Assembly (NCBI GenBank): GCA_020061705.1
Contig: JAGUXT010000042.1
Location: 1-64,000 of the forward strand
Source of the DNA: Halothiobacillus sp.
GTDB taxonomy: Bacteria > Pseudomonadota > Gammaproteobacteria > Halothiobacillales > Halothiobacillaceae
Direction: 5' to 3'
Length of the DNA stretch: 64,000 nucleotides
The notes under the pieces are model-generated. The model saw nothing but the letters and a program-made list of their open reading frames with translations. It was not told the DNA's origin and did no database searches. Position 1 is the stretch's first letter. The number at the start of each line of letters is the position of its first letter. Below are positions 35,498 through 45,366 of the stretch, in pieces. Both the position numbers and the translations under genes were made by a program.

Positions 35498-36022
35498 TTA
35501 GACTTGTGTCATCACATAACTGGTCAGGTTGTTATGCCCTTTAGATGCAAGGTAGTCCACAATTGCTTTTGTGCCGGCTTCAACTTGCTGGTCACGGGGC
35601 AAGGCGGCCTCAACAGCACACACTTGAGCGTAAACAGCATCCCACTCAGCAAGCACTTCGCGCTTGGGTGGGGCGACACGAATTGACATGTAACCGTTAA
35701 TCTCGCCGTTGGCATCGCGACGTGCGCTCACGCGAGTAAATACCCAGTAGTGGTCGCCATTTTTGGCACGGTTTTTTACAAAACCGAAAAATTCTTCACC
35801 GCGTTGAATAATTTGCCACATGACGGCGTAGGCACTCCGTGGCATGTGGGGGTGGCGCACAATATTGTGCGGTTGGCCGATGAGCTCCTCAACGGAATAG
35901 CCCGCGATGCGTGCAAAAGTTGGGTTGGCGTGAGTAATGACACCACGCGTGTCGGTGCGCGATTGAATGGTGTCTTCGGGCGCAAGGACGATTTCATTGT
36001 TGGTAATGGTGCGTGGCTGCAT
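35498..36022 (-). CDS. stand-alone PAS protein (Aer N-terminal-like)
   Basis: 174 residues, one PAS domain at about 18-120 with [20 protein letters not shown] and [18 protein letters not shown], the pattern of the FAD-binding PAS of the aerotaxis receptor Aer. No HAMP or methyl-accepting domain follows, only a ~50-residue helical tail. It could be a redox/oxygen sensor acting by protein contact. Located 87 bp downstream of pilB on the same strand. Confidence 0.82.
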   Translation of the reverse strand: MQPRTITNNEIVLAPEDTIQSRTDTRGVITHANPTFARIAGYSVEELIGQPHNIVRHPHMPRSAYAVMWQIIQRGEEFFGFVKNRAKNGDHYWVFTRVSARRDANGEINGYMSIRVAPPKREVLAEWDAVYAQVCAVEAALPRDQQVEAGTKAIVDYLASKGHNNLTSYVMTQV

Positions 36023-36109
36023 GGCGTGTGTTCCAAAATTATTTAATCAAGATGAATTCTACGCTACATCTTGATGAATTTTGTGACAGCGCCGATTCTA
36101 TAAGGCAGC

Positions 36110-37816
36110 TTAATCCACAGTGACGTTATTGAGCTCTTCCAGGCCAATGATGCCGGCTTTAACTTTTAACAACCCGGCTTCGCGCAAGTTGGGAATGCCT
36201 TCCTTTTTCGCCTGGTCAGCAAGCCCAATAGAGTTTGCGCCGTCCATAATCAAGCGCTGCATCTCATTGGAGATCGGCATGACCTGATAGATGCCGGTAC
36301 GTCCTTTGTATCCGTTGTTGCAGAGTTCGCAGCCGACGGGCTTGTAGATGGTGATGCCAGCATCAATCTCTGCTTGCGAAAACCCTTCTTTCAGTAATTC
36401 ATTGGCGGGTATTTTTTCCTCGGTTTTGCAGGCTGGGCAGAGTTTACGCCCCAGGCGTTGTGCGATAATGAGCAAAACCGATGCAGCGATGTTATAGGTA
36501 GGAACGCCCATGTTGGCCAGTCGGGTAAGGGTTTGCGGCGCATCATTGGTGTGCAGCGTGGAGAGTACCAAGTGACCAGTCTGAGCGGCCTTGATAGCGA
36601 TTTCGGCAGTTTCCAGGTCGCGGATTTCGCCCACCATGATGATGTCCGGATCCTGACGCAGGAAGGCGCGCAGGGCGTTGGCAAAGGTTAACCCCACCTT
36701 GGCATTGACGTTGACCTGGTTGACGCCGGGCATGTTGATTTCCGCCGGGTCTTCGGCAGTAGAAATGTTGCGCTGTCCATCGTTAAGAATGTTCAGGCCA
36801 GTGTACAGACTGACGGTTTTACCCGAGCCGGTTGGGCCGGTGACCAGGATCATGCCGTAGGGCTTTTTCAGTGCGTTGAGGTACAGCTCTTTTTGGAATG
36901 GCTCATAACCCAGGGCATCAATACCAAGCTTGGCGCTGGATGGGTCGAGAATACGCAGTACGATTTTTTCGCCAAACAATGTGGGGCAAGAGTTCACACG
37001 GAAGTCGATGGCGCGGGTTTTTGAGACGTTCAGTTTGATGCGCCCGTCTTGCGGGATACGTTTTTCCGAAATGTCCATACGGCTCATGACCTTGACGCGT
37101 GCGGTCAGTCGGTCGGCCATGGCCTTGAGTTGCGGGCTGGAGACAATTTCATGCAGGTCGCCGTCGATACGCAGGCGCACGCGGAAGATGAATTCATAAG
37201 GCTCGAAGTGAATGTCGGATGCGCCCTTCTGAATGGCTTGCAGTAGGATGCTGTTGACGAACTTGACCACGGGAGCTTCGTCTGGGTCGCCTTCTGCTGC
37301 ACTTGAGGGAGCTTCACCACTTTCTATCAGCGCCAGCTCGTCATCCAGTCCAGCCATCATCGTTTCGGCACTACGCCCCTCGATGAGCTTGTCCACAAGG
37401 CTTTTTATCTTGTCAGCAGGCGCAAGTACCGGGTCAATTTCAAAGCCGCTAGCAAAACGAATGTCGTCAAAAGCCTGTTGGAAAGTGGGGTCAGCGACAA
37501 CGGCGTGTAGCATCTTCCCACGCTGGCGCAAGGGGATGATCTGAAATTTACGAATCGCGTCATCTTTGAGCAGGTTGATTGGTAATTGATGCGTGTCGAG
37601 GGCATCAAGGTCAACGAGAGGCAGGCCAAATTCGATAGCGATAATCTCAGCGACCCGAGCCATGTCGATTTTTTTTCCATCCGCAAGGATCTGCACGAAT
37701 GATTGCTTACGTTCTAGCGCATCCCCCATGGCTTCGCGCAAAATCGATTCACTGGCGAGCCCTGCGAGAGCAAGTTGGTGAGGGATGCCGGTCAGTTGTT
37801 GAGAGGCTAGAGCCAT
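36110..37816 (-). CDS. pilB: type IV pilus extension ATPase PilB
   Basis: 568-residue GspE/PilB-family secretion ATPase that powers pilin polymerisation at the inner membrane. N-terminal MshEN-type domain (residues ~1-150; relatives bind cyclic-di-GMP there). Walker A GPTGSGKTVSLYTGL near residue 327, the Asp box, Walker B IMVGEIRDLETAEIA and His box LVLSTLHTND. A CPACKTEE...CELCNNGYKGR zinc site lies near residue 460. Length is standard. pilC and pilD, its usual neighbours, do not follow; a PAS protein does. Confidence 0.95.
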   Translation of the reverse strand: MALASQQLTGIPHQLALAGLASESILREAMGDALERKQSFVQILADGKKIDMARVAEIIAIEFGLPLVDLDALDTHQLPINLLKDDAIRKFQIIPLRQRGKMLHAVVADPTFQQAFDDIRFASGFEIDPVLAPADKIKSLVDKLIEGRSAETMMAGLDDELALIESGEAPSSAAEGDPDEAPVVKFVNSILLQAIQKGASDIHFEPYEFIFRVRLRIDGDLHEIVSSPQLKAMADRLTARVKVMSRMDISEKRIPQDGRIKLNVSKTRAIDFRVNSCPTLFGEKIVLRILDPSSAKLGIDALGYEPFQKELYLNALKKPYGMILVTGPTGSGKTVSLYTGLNILNDGQRNISTAEDPAEINMPGVNQVNVNAKVGLTFANALRAFLRQDPDIIMVGEIRDLETAEIAIKAAQTGHLVLSTLHTNDAPQTLTRLANMGVPTYNIAASVLLIIAQRLGRKLCPACKTEEKIPANELLKEGFSQAEIDAGITIYKPVGCELCNNGYKGRTGIYQVMPISNEMQRLIMDGANSIGLADQAKKEGIPNLREAGLLKVKAGIIGLEELNNVTVD

Positions 37817-37986
37817 GGCGCGTTCCTTGGTGAGATGGTCGTTGCGGTCGGTACGTTGTTAAACATAGCGTGAAATAGGTTCTCAGTGTAGTACCTCATG
37901 TGGCTTATCGGGGTGGGCTTGCTGGCAGGAATGCTGTAAATCGTGAATAATCGAGCCACTTTTCATTTTCATTGCACTGCTACTCC

Positions 37987-40827
37987 ATGTCCAAAGACGC
38001 GCCTGCCGAATCCGCTTACAAAGCCACCCTGAAGTTACCGGAAACTGAGTTCCCGATGCGCGGCAATTTGCCGCAGCGCGAGCCTGCAACGCTCGCGGCT
38101 TGGCAGGAAAAAAACATTTACGCCCGTATTCGTGACGCGCGTGCAGGGCAACGTAAATTTGTGCTGCACGATGGCCCGCCGTATGCCAATGGTGATATCC
38201 ATATCGGTCACGCTGTGAATAAAGTACTCAAGGACATCATCGTCAAGAGCAAGACCTTGGCGGGCTTCGATGCGCCCTATGTGCCAGGCTGGGACTGCCA
38301 TGGTCTGCCGATTGAGTTGCAGGTGGAAAAAAAGCTGGGTAAACCTGGGGTCAAGGTCAGTGCGCGCGAATTCCGCGACGCCTGCCGCGTGTATGCCACC
38401 GAGCAAGTGGCGCGACAGAAGGCCGATTTTGTACGCCTGGGCGTGCTGGGTGACTGGGATAAGCCCTACCTGACCATGGATTTCAAATTCGAGGCGGACA
38501 TCCTGCGCGCCTTGGGCAAGATTATTGCCAACGGCCATCTGGTGCAGGGCAGCAAGCCGGTGCATTGGTGCGTGGATTGCGGTTCGGCGCTGGCCGAAGC
38601 CGAGGTCGAGTACGAAGACAAAACCTCGGATGCGATTGACGTGCGCTTTGCTGCACTCGACCAGGCGGCCTTTGCTACAGCGATGAATGCGACGGGTATC
38701 GGTGCCATTGAGGTCATTATCTGGACGACCACACCGTGGACCTTGCCTGCCAACCAGGGCGTGGCGTTGAACCCGGAGCTAAATTACGTGCTTGTTCAGG
38801 CCGATGGCGCACGCCTGCTGTTGGCTGAGGCGCTGCTTGAAGCCACGCTTAAGCGCTATGGAATCGACGGCGCAGCGATTGTGGGTCGCGGCAAAGGCGC
38901 GGCTCTGGAAGGCATCAAACTGCAACATCCCTTCCTTGAGCGTGAGGTGCCGATTATTTTGGGCGAGCATGTCACCACCGATGCCGGTACGGGCGCGGTG
39001 CATACCGCGCCGGGACATGGTCAGGAAGACTATGTGGTCGGCATGAAATACGGTCTGCCGGTGGACAATCCGGTGGATGATCTTGGCGTGTTCAAGCCTG
39101 GTACGGCCTTTGTCGAAGGGATGCACGTCACCAAGGCCAATCCGGTGATCATCGAGCTGCTACGCGAGCGCGGTCGCCTGCAATTCGCCGCCAGGCTGAA
39201 CCACAGCTTCCCGCATTGCTGGCGGCACAAGACACCACTGATTTTCCGCGCCACCCCGCAGTGGTTCATCGGCATGGACGTGAACGGCCTCCGTACGGAT
39301 GCGCTTAAGGCGATCAAGGAAACCCGCTGGGTGCCGGAATGGGGCGAGAACCGCATCACCGCCATGGTCGAAGGCCGCCCGGACTGGTGCATCTCGCGCC
39401 AGCGCACCTGGGGCGTGCCCATCGCGCTGTTCGTGCACAAAATCACCCACGAACTGCACCCGCGCACCCCTGAGTTGATCGAGCAGGTCGCCGTGATGAT
39501 GGAAAAGGAAGGTGTGGATGCCTGGTTCAGTCTTGAGCCGTCCACGCTGCTGGGCAGCGAGGCCGAGCACTACCGCAAGGTCAGCGACACGCTGGACGTG
39601 TGGTTCGATTCCGGTGTCAGCCACTACGGCGTGCTGGCGCAGCGCGAGGAGCTGACCGACCCGGCGGATCTGTATCTGGAAGGCTCCGACCAGCATCGCG
39701 GCTGGTTCCAGTCAAGCTTGATGACCGCCATCGGCATGCATGCCCGCCCGCCGTACAGGCAGGTGCTGACCCACGGTTTCACCGTCGATGCGCAGGGGCG
39801 CAAGATGTCCAAGTCGCTTGGCAACGTCATCGCCCCGCAAAAGGTGATGAACGCCATGGGCGCGGACGTACTGCGCCTGTGGGTGGCTTCGGCGGATTAT
39901 CGCGGCGAGATGACCGTCTCCGACGAGATTCTCAAGCGCGCAGGCGACGCCTACCGTCGCATCCGCAATACCGCGCGCTACCTGCTCTCCAATCTGAACG
40001 ATTTTCAGCCTGCCGATGCGCTGCCGTTTGCCGACATGCTGCCGCTGGATCAGTGGGCGGTCGATCAGGCCGCGCGTTTGCAGGACGACATTCTCGCGTC
40101 CTATGACAGCTACAACTTCCATCAGGTCGTGCACGCAGTGCATAACTTCTGCTCAATCACGCTGGGTGGCTTCTATCTGGACGTGACCAAGGATCGGCAA
40201 TACACCTGTCAGGCTGCCTCCCGCGCACGCCGTTCCAGCCAAACGGCGCAGTGGCATATTCTGGAGGCACTCACCCGCTGGATTGCGCCGATTTTGAGCT
40301 TTACTGCCGAAGAATTGTGGGGCTTTTTGCCGGCCAATCATCAAAGTGGACGTGAGGACTCTGTACTTCTCGCCACGCATTACGAGGGACTGCAACGTTT
40401 GGCCGAGGATGCGCCGCTGAATGTGGCGGACTGGATGAAGATTCTTGCGGTGCGCGATCAGGTACTGACCGTGCTGGAAGGCTTGCGCAGGGATGGCGTG
40501 ATCGGCGCGAACCTGGATGCTGAAGTGGATGTGTACGCGGACGAAGCCACCCTGGCGGTGCTCAAACGGCTTGAAGACGAGTTGCGCTTTGTGCTGATTA
40601 CCTCCTATGCGCGAGTGCTGCCTTTGCACGCGCGTCCTGCGGATAGTCCGGCATTTGATCTTGCAGGTGGCCAAATCGCCATTGCCGCCAAGGCCAGTTC
40701 ACACGCCAAATGCGAGCGCTGCTGGCACCACCGCGAAGATGTCGGCAGCCACGCTGCACACCCGACGCTGTGCGGGCGGTGTGTTGAGAATGTGGATGGC
40801 GTTGGCGAAGTTCGCAAGTACGCCTAA
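37987..40827 (+). CDS. ileS: isoleucyl-tRNA synthetase
   Basis: 946-residue class I aminoacyl-tRNA synthetase charging tRNA-Ile. HIGH motif at residues 72-75 ([11 protein letters not shown]), editing domain ([14 protein letters not shown]), KMSKS at 606-610 and a C-terminal zinc finger (CERCWHH from C909, then CGRC). The start [15 protein letters not shown] at 37987 is preferred over the ORF start 15 bp earlier. The next gene begins directly after the TAA, so the operon continues. Confidence 0.97.
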   Translation: MSKDAPAESAYKATLKLPETEFPMRGNLPQREPATLAAWQEKNIYARIRDARAGQRKFVLHDGPPYANGDIHIGHAVNKVLKDIIVKSKTLAGFDAPYVPGWDCHGLPIELQVEKKLGKPGVKVSAREFRDACRVYATEQVARQKADFVRLGVLGDWDKPYLTMDFKFEADILRALGKIIANGHLVQGSKPVHWCVDCGSALAEAEVEYEDKTSDAIDVRFAALDQAAFATAMNATGIGAIEVIIWTTTPWTLPANQGVALNPELNYVLVQADGARLLLAEALLEATLKRYGIDGAAIVGRGKGAALEGIKLQHPFLEREVPIILGEHVTTDAGTGAVHTAPGHGQEDYVVGMKYGLPVDNPVDDLGVFKPGTAFVEGMHVTKANPVIIELLRERGRLQFAARLNHSFPHCWRHKTPLIFRATPQWFIGMDVNGLRTDALKAIKETRWVPEWGENRITAMVEGRPDWCISRQRTWGVPIALFVHKITHELHPRTPELIEQVAVMMEKEGVDAWFSLEPSTLLGSEAEHYRKVSDTLDVWFDSGVSHYGVLAQREELTDPADLYLEGSDQHRGWFQSSLMTAIGMHARPPYRQVLTHGFTVDAQGRKMSKSLGNVIAPQKVMNAMGADVLRLWVASADYRGEMTVSDEILKRAGDAYRRIRNTARYLLSNLNDFQPADALPFADMLPLDQWAVDQAARLQDDILASYDSYNFHQVVHAVHNFCSITLGGFYLDVTKDRQYTCQAASRARRSSQTAQWHILEALTRWIAPILSFTAEELWGFLPANHQSGREDSVLLATHYEGLQRLAEDAPLNVADWMKILAVRDQVLTVLEGLRRDGVIGANLDAEVDVYADEATLAVLKRLEDELRFVLITSYARVLPLHARPADSPAFDLAGGQIAIAAKASSHAKCERCWHHREDVGSHAAHPTLCGRCVENVDGVGEVRKYA

Positions 40828-41073
40828 ATGCCAGTCATTTTCCGTCACAATGGTTTTCGGGTTTTCTTCTATTCCAACGAAGGCAATCCACGGGAACCGT
40901 TGCACGTTCACGTCCAACGTGGTGAGGCACTGGCCAAGTTTTGGCTTAACCCGGAAGTGAGCGTCGCAGAGAGTTACGGACTCAGTGGTGCGGAGCTTGG
41001 CATCCTGGTCGGAATTATCGAGAAAAATCGCACCCTTATCGAAGGTACATGGCATGAGTTCTTTGGCGAATAG
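40828..41073 (+). CDS. DUF4160 family protein
   Basis: 81 residues: MPVIFRHNGFRVFFYSNEG, PLHVHVQRGEALAKFWL, LSGAELGILVGIIEKNR, all DUF4160 features. Function unknown. Its ATG abuts the ileS stop. DUF4160 genes often precede DUF2442 genes, as here, and the pair is sometimes suspected to be a toxin-antitoxin-like unit; no toxin motif is visible. It interrupts the usual ileS-lspA order. Confidence 0.85.
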   Translation: MPVIFRHNGFRVFFYSNEGNPREPLHVHVQRGEALAKFWLNPEVSVAESYGLSGAELGILVGIIEKNRTLIEGTWHEFFGE

Positions 41074-41311
41074 CATTTCTTTTGACGCGGGCATGATGTG
41101 GGTCGAGCTTCTGGACGGGCGTCGTCTGGGGGTGCCGCTGGCCTATTTCCCGCGCTTGCTGAACGCAACGCCCGAAGCGCGCATGAGCTACACCATCTCC
41201 GGCGGCGGCAAAGGCTTGCACTGGGATGCGCTGGATGAAGACATCAGTGTTGAAGGTTTATTGCAGGGAGTGGGCGACCGAACCAGCGCGCCGCATCGGA
41301 GTGCCGCATGA
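41054..41311 (+). CDS. DUF2442 family protein
   Basis: 85 residues with ISFDAGMMWVELLDGRRLGV, PLAYFPRLLNATPEARM and HWDALDEDISVEGLLQG, the DUF2442 signature. ATG 41054 overlaps the DUF4160 gene by 20 bp, and its stop overlaps the lspA start (ATGA), so all three are translationally coupled. DUF2442 proteins resemble small DNA-binding antitoxin-like domains; the role here is unknown. Confidence 0.85.
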   Translation: MSSLANSISFDAGMMWVELLDGRRLGVPLAYFPRLLNATPEARMSYTISGGGKGLHWDALDEDISVEGLLQGVGDRTSAPHRSAA

Positions 41312-41793
41312 CATCTGTTTTTCGCAATGGCCTGTTGATTGCCCTGGTCGTCATCATCCTCGACCAACTCAGCAAGCTCTGGGCAAGTAGCGTGCTCGGC
41401 TATGCCCAGCCGGTGCCGGTCTTTCCCGGCTTTAACCTGACCCTGATGCACAACCCCGGCGCTGCATTCAGTTTTCTGGGGGATGCCGGCGGTTGGCAGC
41501 GCTGGTTTTTCCTTGCGCTGGCCTTGGGCGTGAGCGGCTGGTTGGCGCTGTGGCTACGCAAACTGGGCGAGGGTGAGCGCTGGATGGGCTTGGCGCTTGC
41601 CTTGCTGATTGGCGGCGCGCTGGGGAATGCGATTGACCGGGTTTATCTTGGTTATGTGATTGATTTTATTGATTGGTATTGCTGCGATTATCACTGGCCA
41701 GCGTTCAATATTGCGGATTCGGCCATTAGCATCGGTGCGGTATTGCTGTTTATTCTGGTGTGGCGTGAAGACAAAAAAGAGGTGGCTTCATGA
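41308..41793 (+). CDS. lspA: lipoprotein signal peptidase (signal peptidase II)
   Basis: 161-residue inner-membrane aspartyl protease that cleaves prolipoproteins before the lipidated Cys. Four hydrophobic helices. Conserved HNPGAAFSFL, GNAIDRVYLGYVIDFIDW (first catalytic Asp) and AFNIADSAISIG (second catalytic Asp). Overlaps its neighbours on both sides by 4 bp. Target of globomycin in other bacteria. Confidence 0.96.
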   Translation: MTSVFRNGLLIALVVIILDQLSKLWASSVLGYAQPVPVFPGFNLTLMHNPGAAFSFLGDAGGWQRWFFLALALGVSGWLALWLRKLGEGERWMGLALALLIGGALGNAIDRVYLGYVIDFIDWYCCDYHWPAFNIADSAISIGAVLLFILVWREDKKEVAS

Positions 41794-42221
41794 ATACGAT
41801 TCTTCCCGGTTGCAAGGTTAAGCTGGCGTTTGTTTTAAGCCTGCTGGATGGCACGGAGATTGATGCGGCAAGCGCGGACGAGCCGTTGGAGCTGCTGGTG
41901 GGCGATGGCAGCATCAGCCCCGGTCTGGAGTTCGCCTTTCAGGGGATGCGTGCCGGTGAGTCCGGGCGCTTTGATATTCCGCCGGGCATCGCCTTTCCCA
42001 TGCCGGATGCCGACAAGGTGTTTGTCCTGCCGCCCGAGGATTTTGACAGCGAGATCGTGCCCGAGGTCGGGCAATTCATCGAATTTGATCTGCCGAGCGG
42101 TGAAACCACGGTGGCGCGGGTTTTGAAGATAAGCCAGGAGGGCATGGAGCTGGATTTCAATCATCCGCTCGCCGGGCTGCCGCTGGTTTTTGACGTGCAG
42201 GTGATTGATGTCGCGTGCTGA
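41790..42221 (+). CDS. fkpB: FKBP-type peptidyl-prolyl isomerase (SlpA/FkpB)
   Basis: 143-residue SlyD-like FKBP with the IF (insert-in-flap) domain. [23 protein letters not shown] and [19 protein letters not shown] are the FKBP and hinge segments, and [18 protein letters not shown] closes the fold. No His-rich metal tail of SlyD. Fits the conserved lspA-fkpB-ispH order; overlaps lspA by 4 bp and ispH by 14 bp. Confidence 0.92.
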   Translation: MNTILPGCKVKLAFVLSLLDGTEIDAASADEPLELLVGDGSISPGLEFAFQGMRAGESGRFDIPPGIAFPMPDADKVFVLPPEDFDSEIVPEVGQFIEFDLPSGETTVARVLKISQEGMELDFNHPLAGLPLVFDVQVIDVAC

Positions 42222-43176
42222 TATGCAAGATTTTCCGCTGATTCAATTGGCCAATCCGCGCGGCTTTTGCGCCGGGGTGGATCGAGCCATCGAGATTGTC
42301 GAGCGTGCGCTGGAGCTGTTCGGCGCGCCGATTTATGTGCGCCATGAGATCGTGCATAACCGCTACATCGTGGACGATCTGAAAGCCAAGGGCGCGGTGT
42401 TTATCGAAGAGCTTGCCGATGTGCCGGATGGTGCCACGCTGATTTTCAGCGCGCACGGCGTGTCCAAGGCCATTGAAGATGCCGCTGCGGCGCGCGGGTT
42501 GCGTATTTTTGACGCAACCTGTCCGCTGGTGACCAAGGTGCATCTGGAGGTGGCGCGTCATGCCAAGCAACGCCGCGAGGTGGTGCTGATCGGTCATGCG
42601 GGGCACCCTGAAGTCGAGGGCACGATGGGGCATTACGACGCGAGCCTGGGCGGGCGCATCCATCTGGTCGAGTCGGTGGAGGATGTGGCGACGCTTGCGG
42701 TATCCGACCCCGAGAATCTGGCCTTTTCCACCCAGACCACGCTCTCCCTGGACGAAACCCAGGCGATTGTCGAAGCCTTGCGCGCACGTTTCCCGGCGAT
42801 TGCCAGTCCGCGCAAGGATGATATTTGCTATGCCACCCAAAATCGCCAGGATGCCGTGAAGCAGTTGATGCAGGACTGCGATTTGCTGCTGGTGGTGGGA
42901 AGCAAAAGCAGCTCCAACTCCAACCGCCTGCGCGAAATTGGCGAGCGCATGGGCGTGCCAAGCTTTCTGATTGATGGCGCGGAAGACATTCGCGCCGAGT
43001 GGCTGGTCGGAAAACAGCGCATTGGTCTGACAGCGGGCGCGTCGGCTCCGGAAATTCTGGTGCAGGCGGTGATTGCGCATCTGCGCGCCTGCTGTGACGC
43101 GCAAGTGCTGCGCGAGGATGAATCGGCGCGTGAGTCGGTGGTGTTTCCGATGCCCAGGGAGTTGCGGAGGGGGTAA
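42208..43176 (+). CDS. ispH: 4-hydroxy-3-methylbut-2-enyl diphosphate reductase
   Basis: Fe-S enzyme of the last MEP isoprenoid step, giving IPP and DMAPP from HMBPP. About 322 residues. The three cluster Cys are in [27 protein letters not shown] and [14 protein letters not shown]. Also [12 protein letters not shown] and the [11 protein letters not shown] substrate loop. Start choice: ATG 42208 (MSRADMQDF); ATG 42223 is a possible alternative and TTG 42205 less so. Last gene of the ileS operon. Confidence 0.96.
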   Translation: MSRADMQDFPLIQLANPRGFCAGVDRAIEIVERALELFGAPIYVRHEIVHNRYIVDDLKAKGAVFIEELADVPDGATLIFSAHGVSKAIEDAAAARGLRIFDATCPLVTKVHLEVARHAKQRREVVLIGHAGHPEVEGTMGHYDASLGGRIHLVESVEDVATLAVSDPENLAFSTQTTLSLDETQAIVEALRARFPAIASPRKDDICYATQNRQDAVKQLMQDCDLLLVVGSKSSSNSNRLREIGERMGVPSFLIDGAEDIRAEWLVGKQRIGLTAGASAPEILVQAVIAHLRACCDAQVLREDESARESVVFPMPRELRRG

Positions 43177-43188
43177 TTTTTGTTTTCG

Positions 43189-43262
43189 ACGGTGGCGCGG
43201 ATTTGGGTTTGGATTTCATCCCCCGTGTGGGGTCGCCGTGAACGGAGTGCCGTAGGTGAGGC
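43189..43262. other. short gene-free segment after ispH
   Basis: No gene, terminator or repeat is recognised between the ispH stop and the first hairpin of the composite element; the ispH operon may end at the hairpins 43263-43320. Confidence 0.4.
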
Positions 43263-43712
43263 AAACAGGCCATGGATGGCCTGTTTAGTCCCGTCGCAAC
43301 ATGGATGTTGCGTCGGGACTGCCTTGCCGTAGGCGCTGCGTTGACGGCTTGCCCGAAGGGCGCCCCCTCAGGGGGGCATTTCTTTGGTGACTTTCTTTGT
43401 GCAAGCAAAGAAAGTTACTCGCCCGTTGCCACACTCATTTGCAAAGGAGTGGCTACGCCAAGACGGGCGAAAAAACCCACCACCCGTTCAAGGCTGGTGG
43501 CATTATTTCGTCCGTTTCAAGGTTGCACGTTGTACAAGCCATATTTGATACAGACGAGTTCCTTTCTTTGCTTGTCCAAAGAAAGGAACCAAAGAAAGAC
43601 ACCCCACTGATGCCGCCCTTCGGGCAAGCCGTGAACTGACCTGCTCCAGCCGGGTCGTCTCAACGCGACATCCTGTCGCGGAGAGACTAAAAGCGCCTTC
43701 CATGGCGCTTTT
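43263..43712. repeat. composite inverted-repeat element of covarying hairpins
   Basis: Fills most of the 657-bp gene-free gap between ispH and ygjP. Left: hairpins 43263-43286 and 43287-43320 (both with apex CATGGATG), then an arm at 43341-43425 containing a 13-bp stem (43387-43399 with 43406-43418). Right, inverted: an arm at 43556-43640 with a 13-bp stem (43558-43570 with 43577-43589), then hairpins 43657-43687 and 43689-43712. The arms share GGCTTGCCCGAAGGGCG and CTTTCTTTG...CAAAGAAAG. Equivalent stems differ in sequence but stay paired. A 112-codon ORF across it is not credible as a gene. Confidence 0.8.
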
Positions 43713-43833
43713 ACCCGGCCTACACAGGCCAGTCCACGGCGGCATCAAAAGGGGAAGGGAAATCCAAATCCGCGCCGTTGGCGAAAACGTCCATTAAACC
43801 TTCGTTTTGTGAAAAATCAGCCGCGCAGGCAAC

Positions 43834-44559
43834 CTACACCAACCGCAACCACGCCGGAAAACTTGCCCGCCGCTCGGCATGACGAATGCCACGATCCAGA
43901 AGCAATGCACCCGGAAGGCGTGCCTCCAAAGCCTGCCAAAAGGCCGGGCTGTGGTTGAAATGATGCAGATGATTCAGTTCATGGTGCAGTACATAGTTCA
44001 TTTCAGCAGGCTCAAGCCACAACAGGCGGGCGCTTAAATTGATGCGCCCGGCGCGCGAGCAACTGCCCCAGCGGGTGTGATTCCAGCGTATGCCGCTGCC
44101 TTGCAGCGGGTCGTTGTGAATTTCGGCAAGCTGGTGCAGCGCAGGGAGAAGCTGCGCCTTGGCATGGGCGATAAACCAGCGCTGCAGCAGGCTCCAGATC
44201 TGTTCACCCTCACCCCGGAGCGAGAGTTGACGCTGTGCAGGGTCAATGTGGAGTTGCGCGCGAGTCGTAGTGGCAAGGTGAACGAGCTGCCAGTGCTCAT
44301 CCAAAGCGGGCAGGTGAATGTGTGCGGGTAGCTGGTGTTCTGGCCAGATTGCATCAGCATCGGGTAAATGCGCTTGCCGGGCGTGTAGCCTGGCATCAAT
44401 CCATGCACGGTGCTGCTGAATAATACCCAGCGCCTGGTGTGCGCTGAGACGTTTGGGGGTGACGATTTCCAGCCCGCGCTGGGGGTGGATGCTGACCAAA
44501 ATGCGCTTGGCGCGTTGCGACAGACGCACCTGAAACGGCGGCGGCCAAGGCTCCGGCAT
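43834..44559 (-). CDS. YgjP-like (DUF45) zinc metallopeptidase
   Basis: 241-residue M48-like/DUF45 protein. The zinc motif HELNHLHHFNHSPAFW lies near residue 190, preceded by WGSCSRAGRINLSARLLWLE, both typical of YgjP/SprT-like peptidases. N-terminal RILVSIHPQRGLEIVTPKRL is the family's strand region. No signal peptide, so cytosolic. Its start is directly after the XpaC-like gene stop (adjacent bases), so it belongs to the leftward TelA cluster. Substrate unknown. Confidence 0.88.
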   Translation of the reverse strand: MPEPWPPPFQVRLSQRAKRILVSIHPQRGLEIVTPKRLSAHQALGIIQQHRAWIDARLHARQAHLPDADAIWPEHQLPAHIHLPALDEHWQLVHLATTTRAQLHIDPAQRQLSLRGEGEQIWSLLQRWFIAHAKAQLLPALHQLAEIHNDPLQGSGIRWNHTRWGSCSRAGRINLSARLLWLEPAEMNYVLHHELNHLHHFNHSPAFWQALEARLPGALLLDRGIRHAERRASFPAWLRLV

Positions 44560-45357
44560 TCAGAACGACTCAGGGCGGGAGAAACGGTCAGCCAGAAAAC
44601 GCTCATTGGCCAACAGTTGTTGGGTGTCATTTTCAGCGAGTGCGGCGAGGCTGCTTTGCACTTCTTCATTCAAGGTGTTGAGCTGCGCGACAAAGACCTG
44701 ACGCGGGGTGCGGCCATCGGCGAGTTTGTGCATACGCCGGTAGGCCACGGGCAGACGCAGGTAGTTATCCAGGGTTTCTGGCAGGTAGTCGAGAATGGTT
44801 TGCCGCAGGGTGAAGGCAGTGCGGTCACCTGCGCCTTGTGTCTCCAGTAAAGGCAGGGTTTCGCGCAGGCTTTCGATCAGGCGATCAAAGCTTTCGGCGC
44901 GCTCGGCGGTGAGGCCTTTTTGTGCGCGCTGCTGCAAGGCATCCAGCGCATCATGCAAATCCATTTGCGCCTGTGACATGGGGTTGGAACGGGGCGGCTG
45001 GGGCGCGATGAGGAAGCCGGCAAGATACAAGCCGGGCACGATTAGCCACCACCACTCACCAATCAGGCCGCTAAAATACAGACCCAAGCCAAGCAGTGCC
45101 AGCACGCTGCCTAGCAAGTTGCCGTTGCTGTACAGCCATACCCAAAACCTGTGCCGAGAGCTTGGGCGGGTAAGGGAGCGCTGTTCTTCTTTCATTTGAT
45201 GTTCTTCCGCATTTTTTTCGGCGAGTGCCTTTTGAAGCTCGGCTTTTTCTTGGGCGAGTTTGTTGAGTTCGGCAGTTTTTTTGTGCTGGGCGGAAAAAAA
45301 CGACCATGCCCCAAATAATGCAAAAAAGCCGATAAGAAGTTGGATAAAAACACGCAT
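44560..45357 (-). CDS. XpaC-like membrane protein of TelA cluster
   Basis: 265 residues. N-terminal membrane helix (FIQLLIGFFALFGAWSFF), a charged coiled-coil at about 25-62 (QKALAEKNAEEHQMKEEQ), two further helices at ~75-120, and a helical cytosolic C-terminal region (LDYLPETLDNYLRLPVAYRR; QQLLANERFLADRF). Layout and position beside TelA resemble the XpaC/5-bromo-4-chloroindolyl-phosphate-hydrolysis family, which pairs with TelA in Bacillus. The assignment is by pattern, not by a catalytic motif. Confidence 0.6.
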   Translation of the reverse strand: MRVFIQLLIGFFALFGAWSFFSAQHKKTAELNKLAQEKAELQKALAEKNAEEHQMKEEQRSLTRPSSRHRFWVWLYSNGNLLGSVLALLGLGLYFSGLIGEWWWLIVPGLYLAGFLIAPQPPRSNPMSQAQMDLHDALDALQQRAQKGLTAERAESFDRLIESLRETLPLLETQGAGDRTAFTLRQTILDYLPETLDNYLRLPVAYRRMHKLADGRTPRQVFVAQLNTLNEEVQSSLAALAENDTQQLLANERFLADRFSRPESF

Positions 45358-45366
45358 GGGTCGGGT

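Noticed and set aside
42157-43408. Long minus-strand ORFs over ispH
   Set aside because: ispH carries its three conserved Cys and operon context; the antisense frames have no family features.
43272-43610. 112-codon plus-strand ORF between ispH and ygjP
   Set aside because: It is read straight through the hairpins and inverted arms of the composite repeat; such frames are repeat translations, have no ribosome-binding site and no domain.
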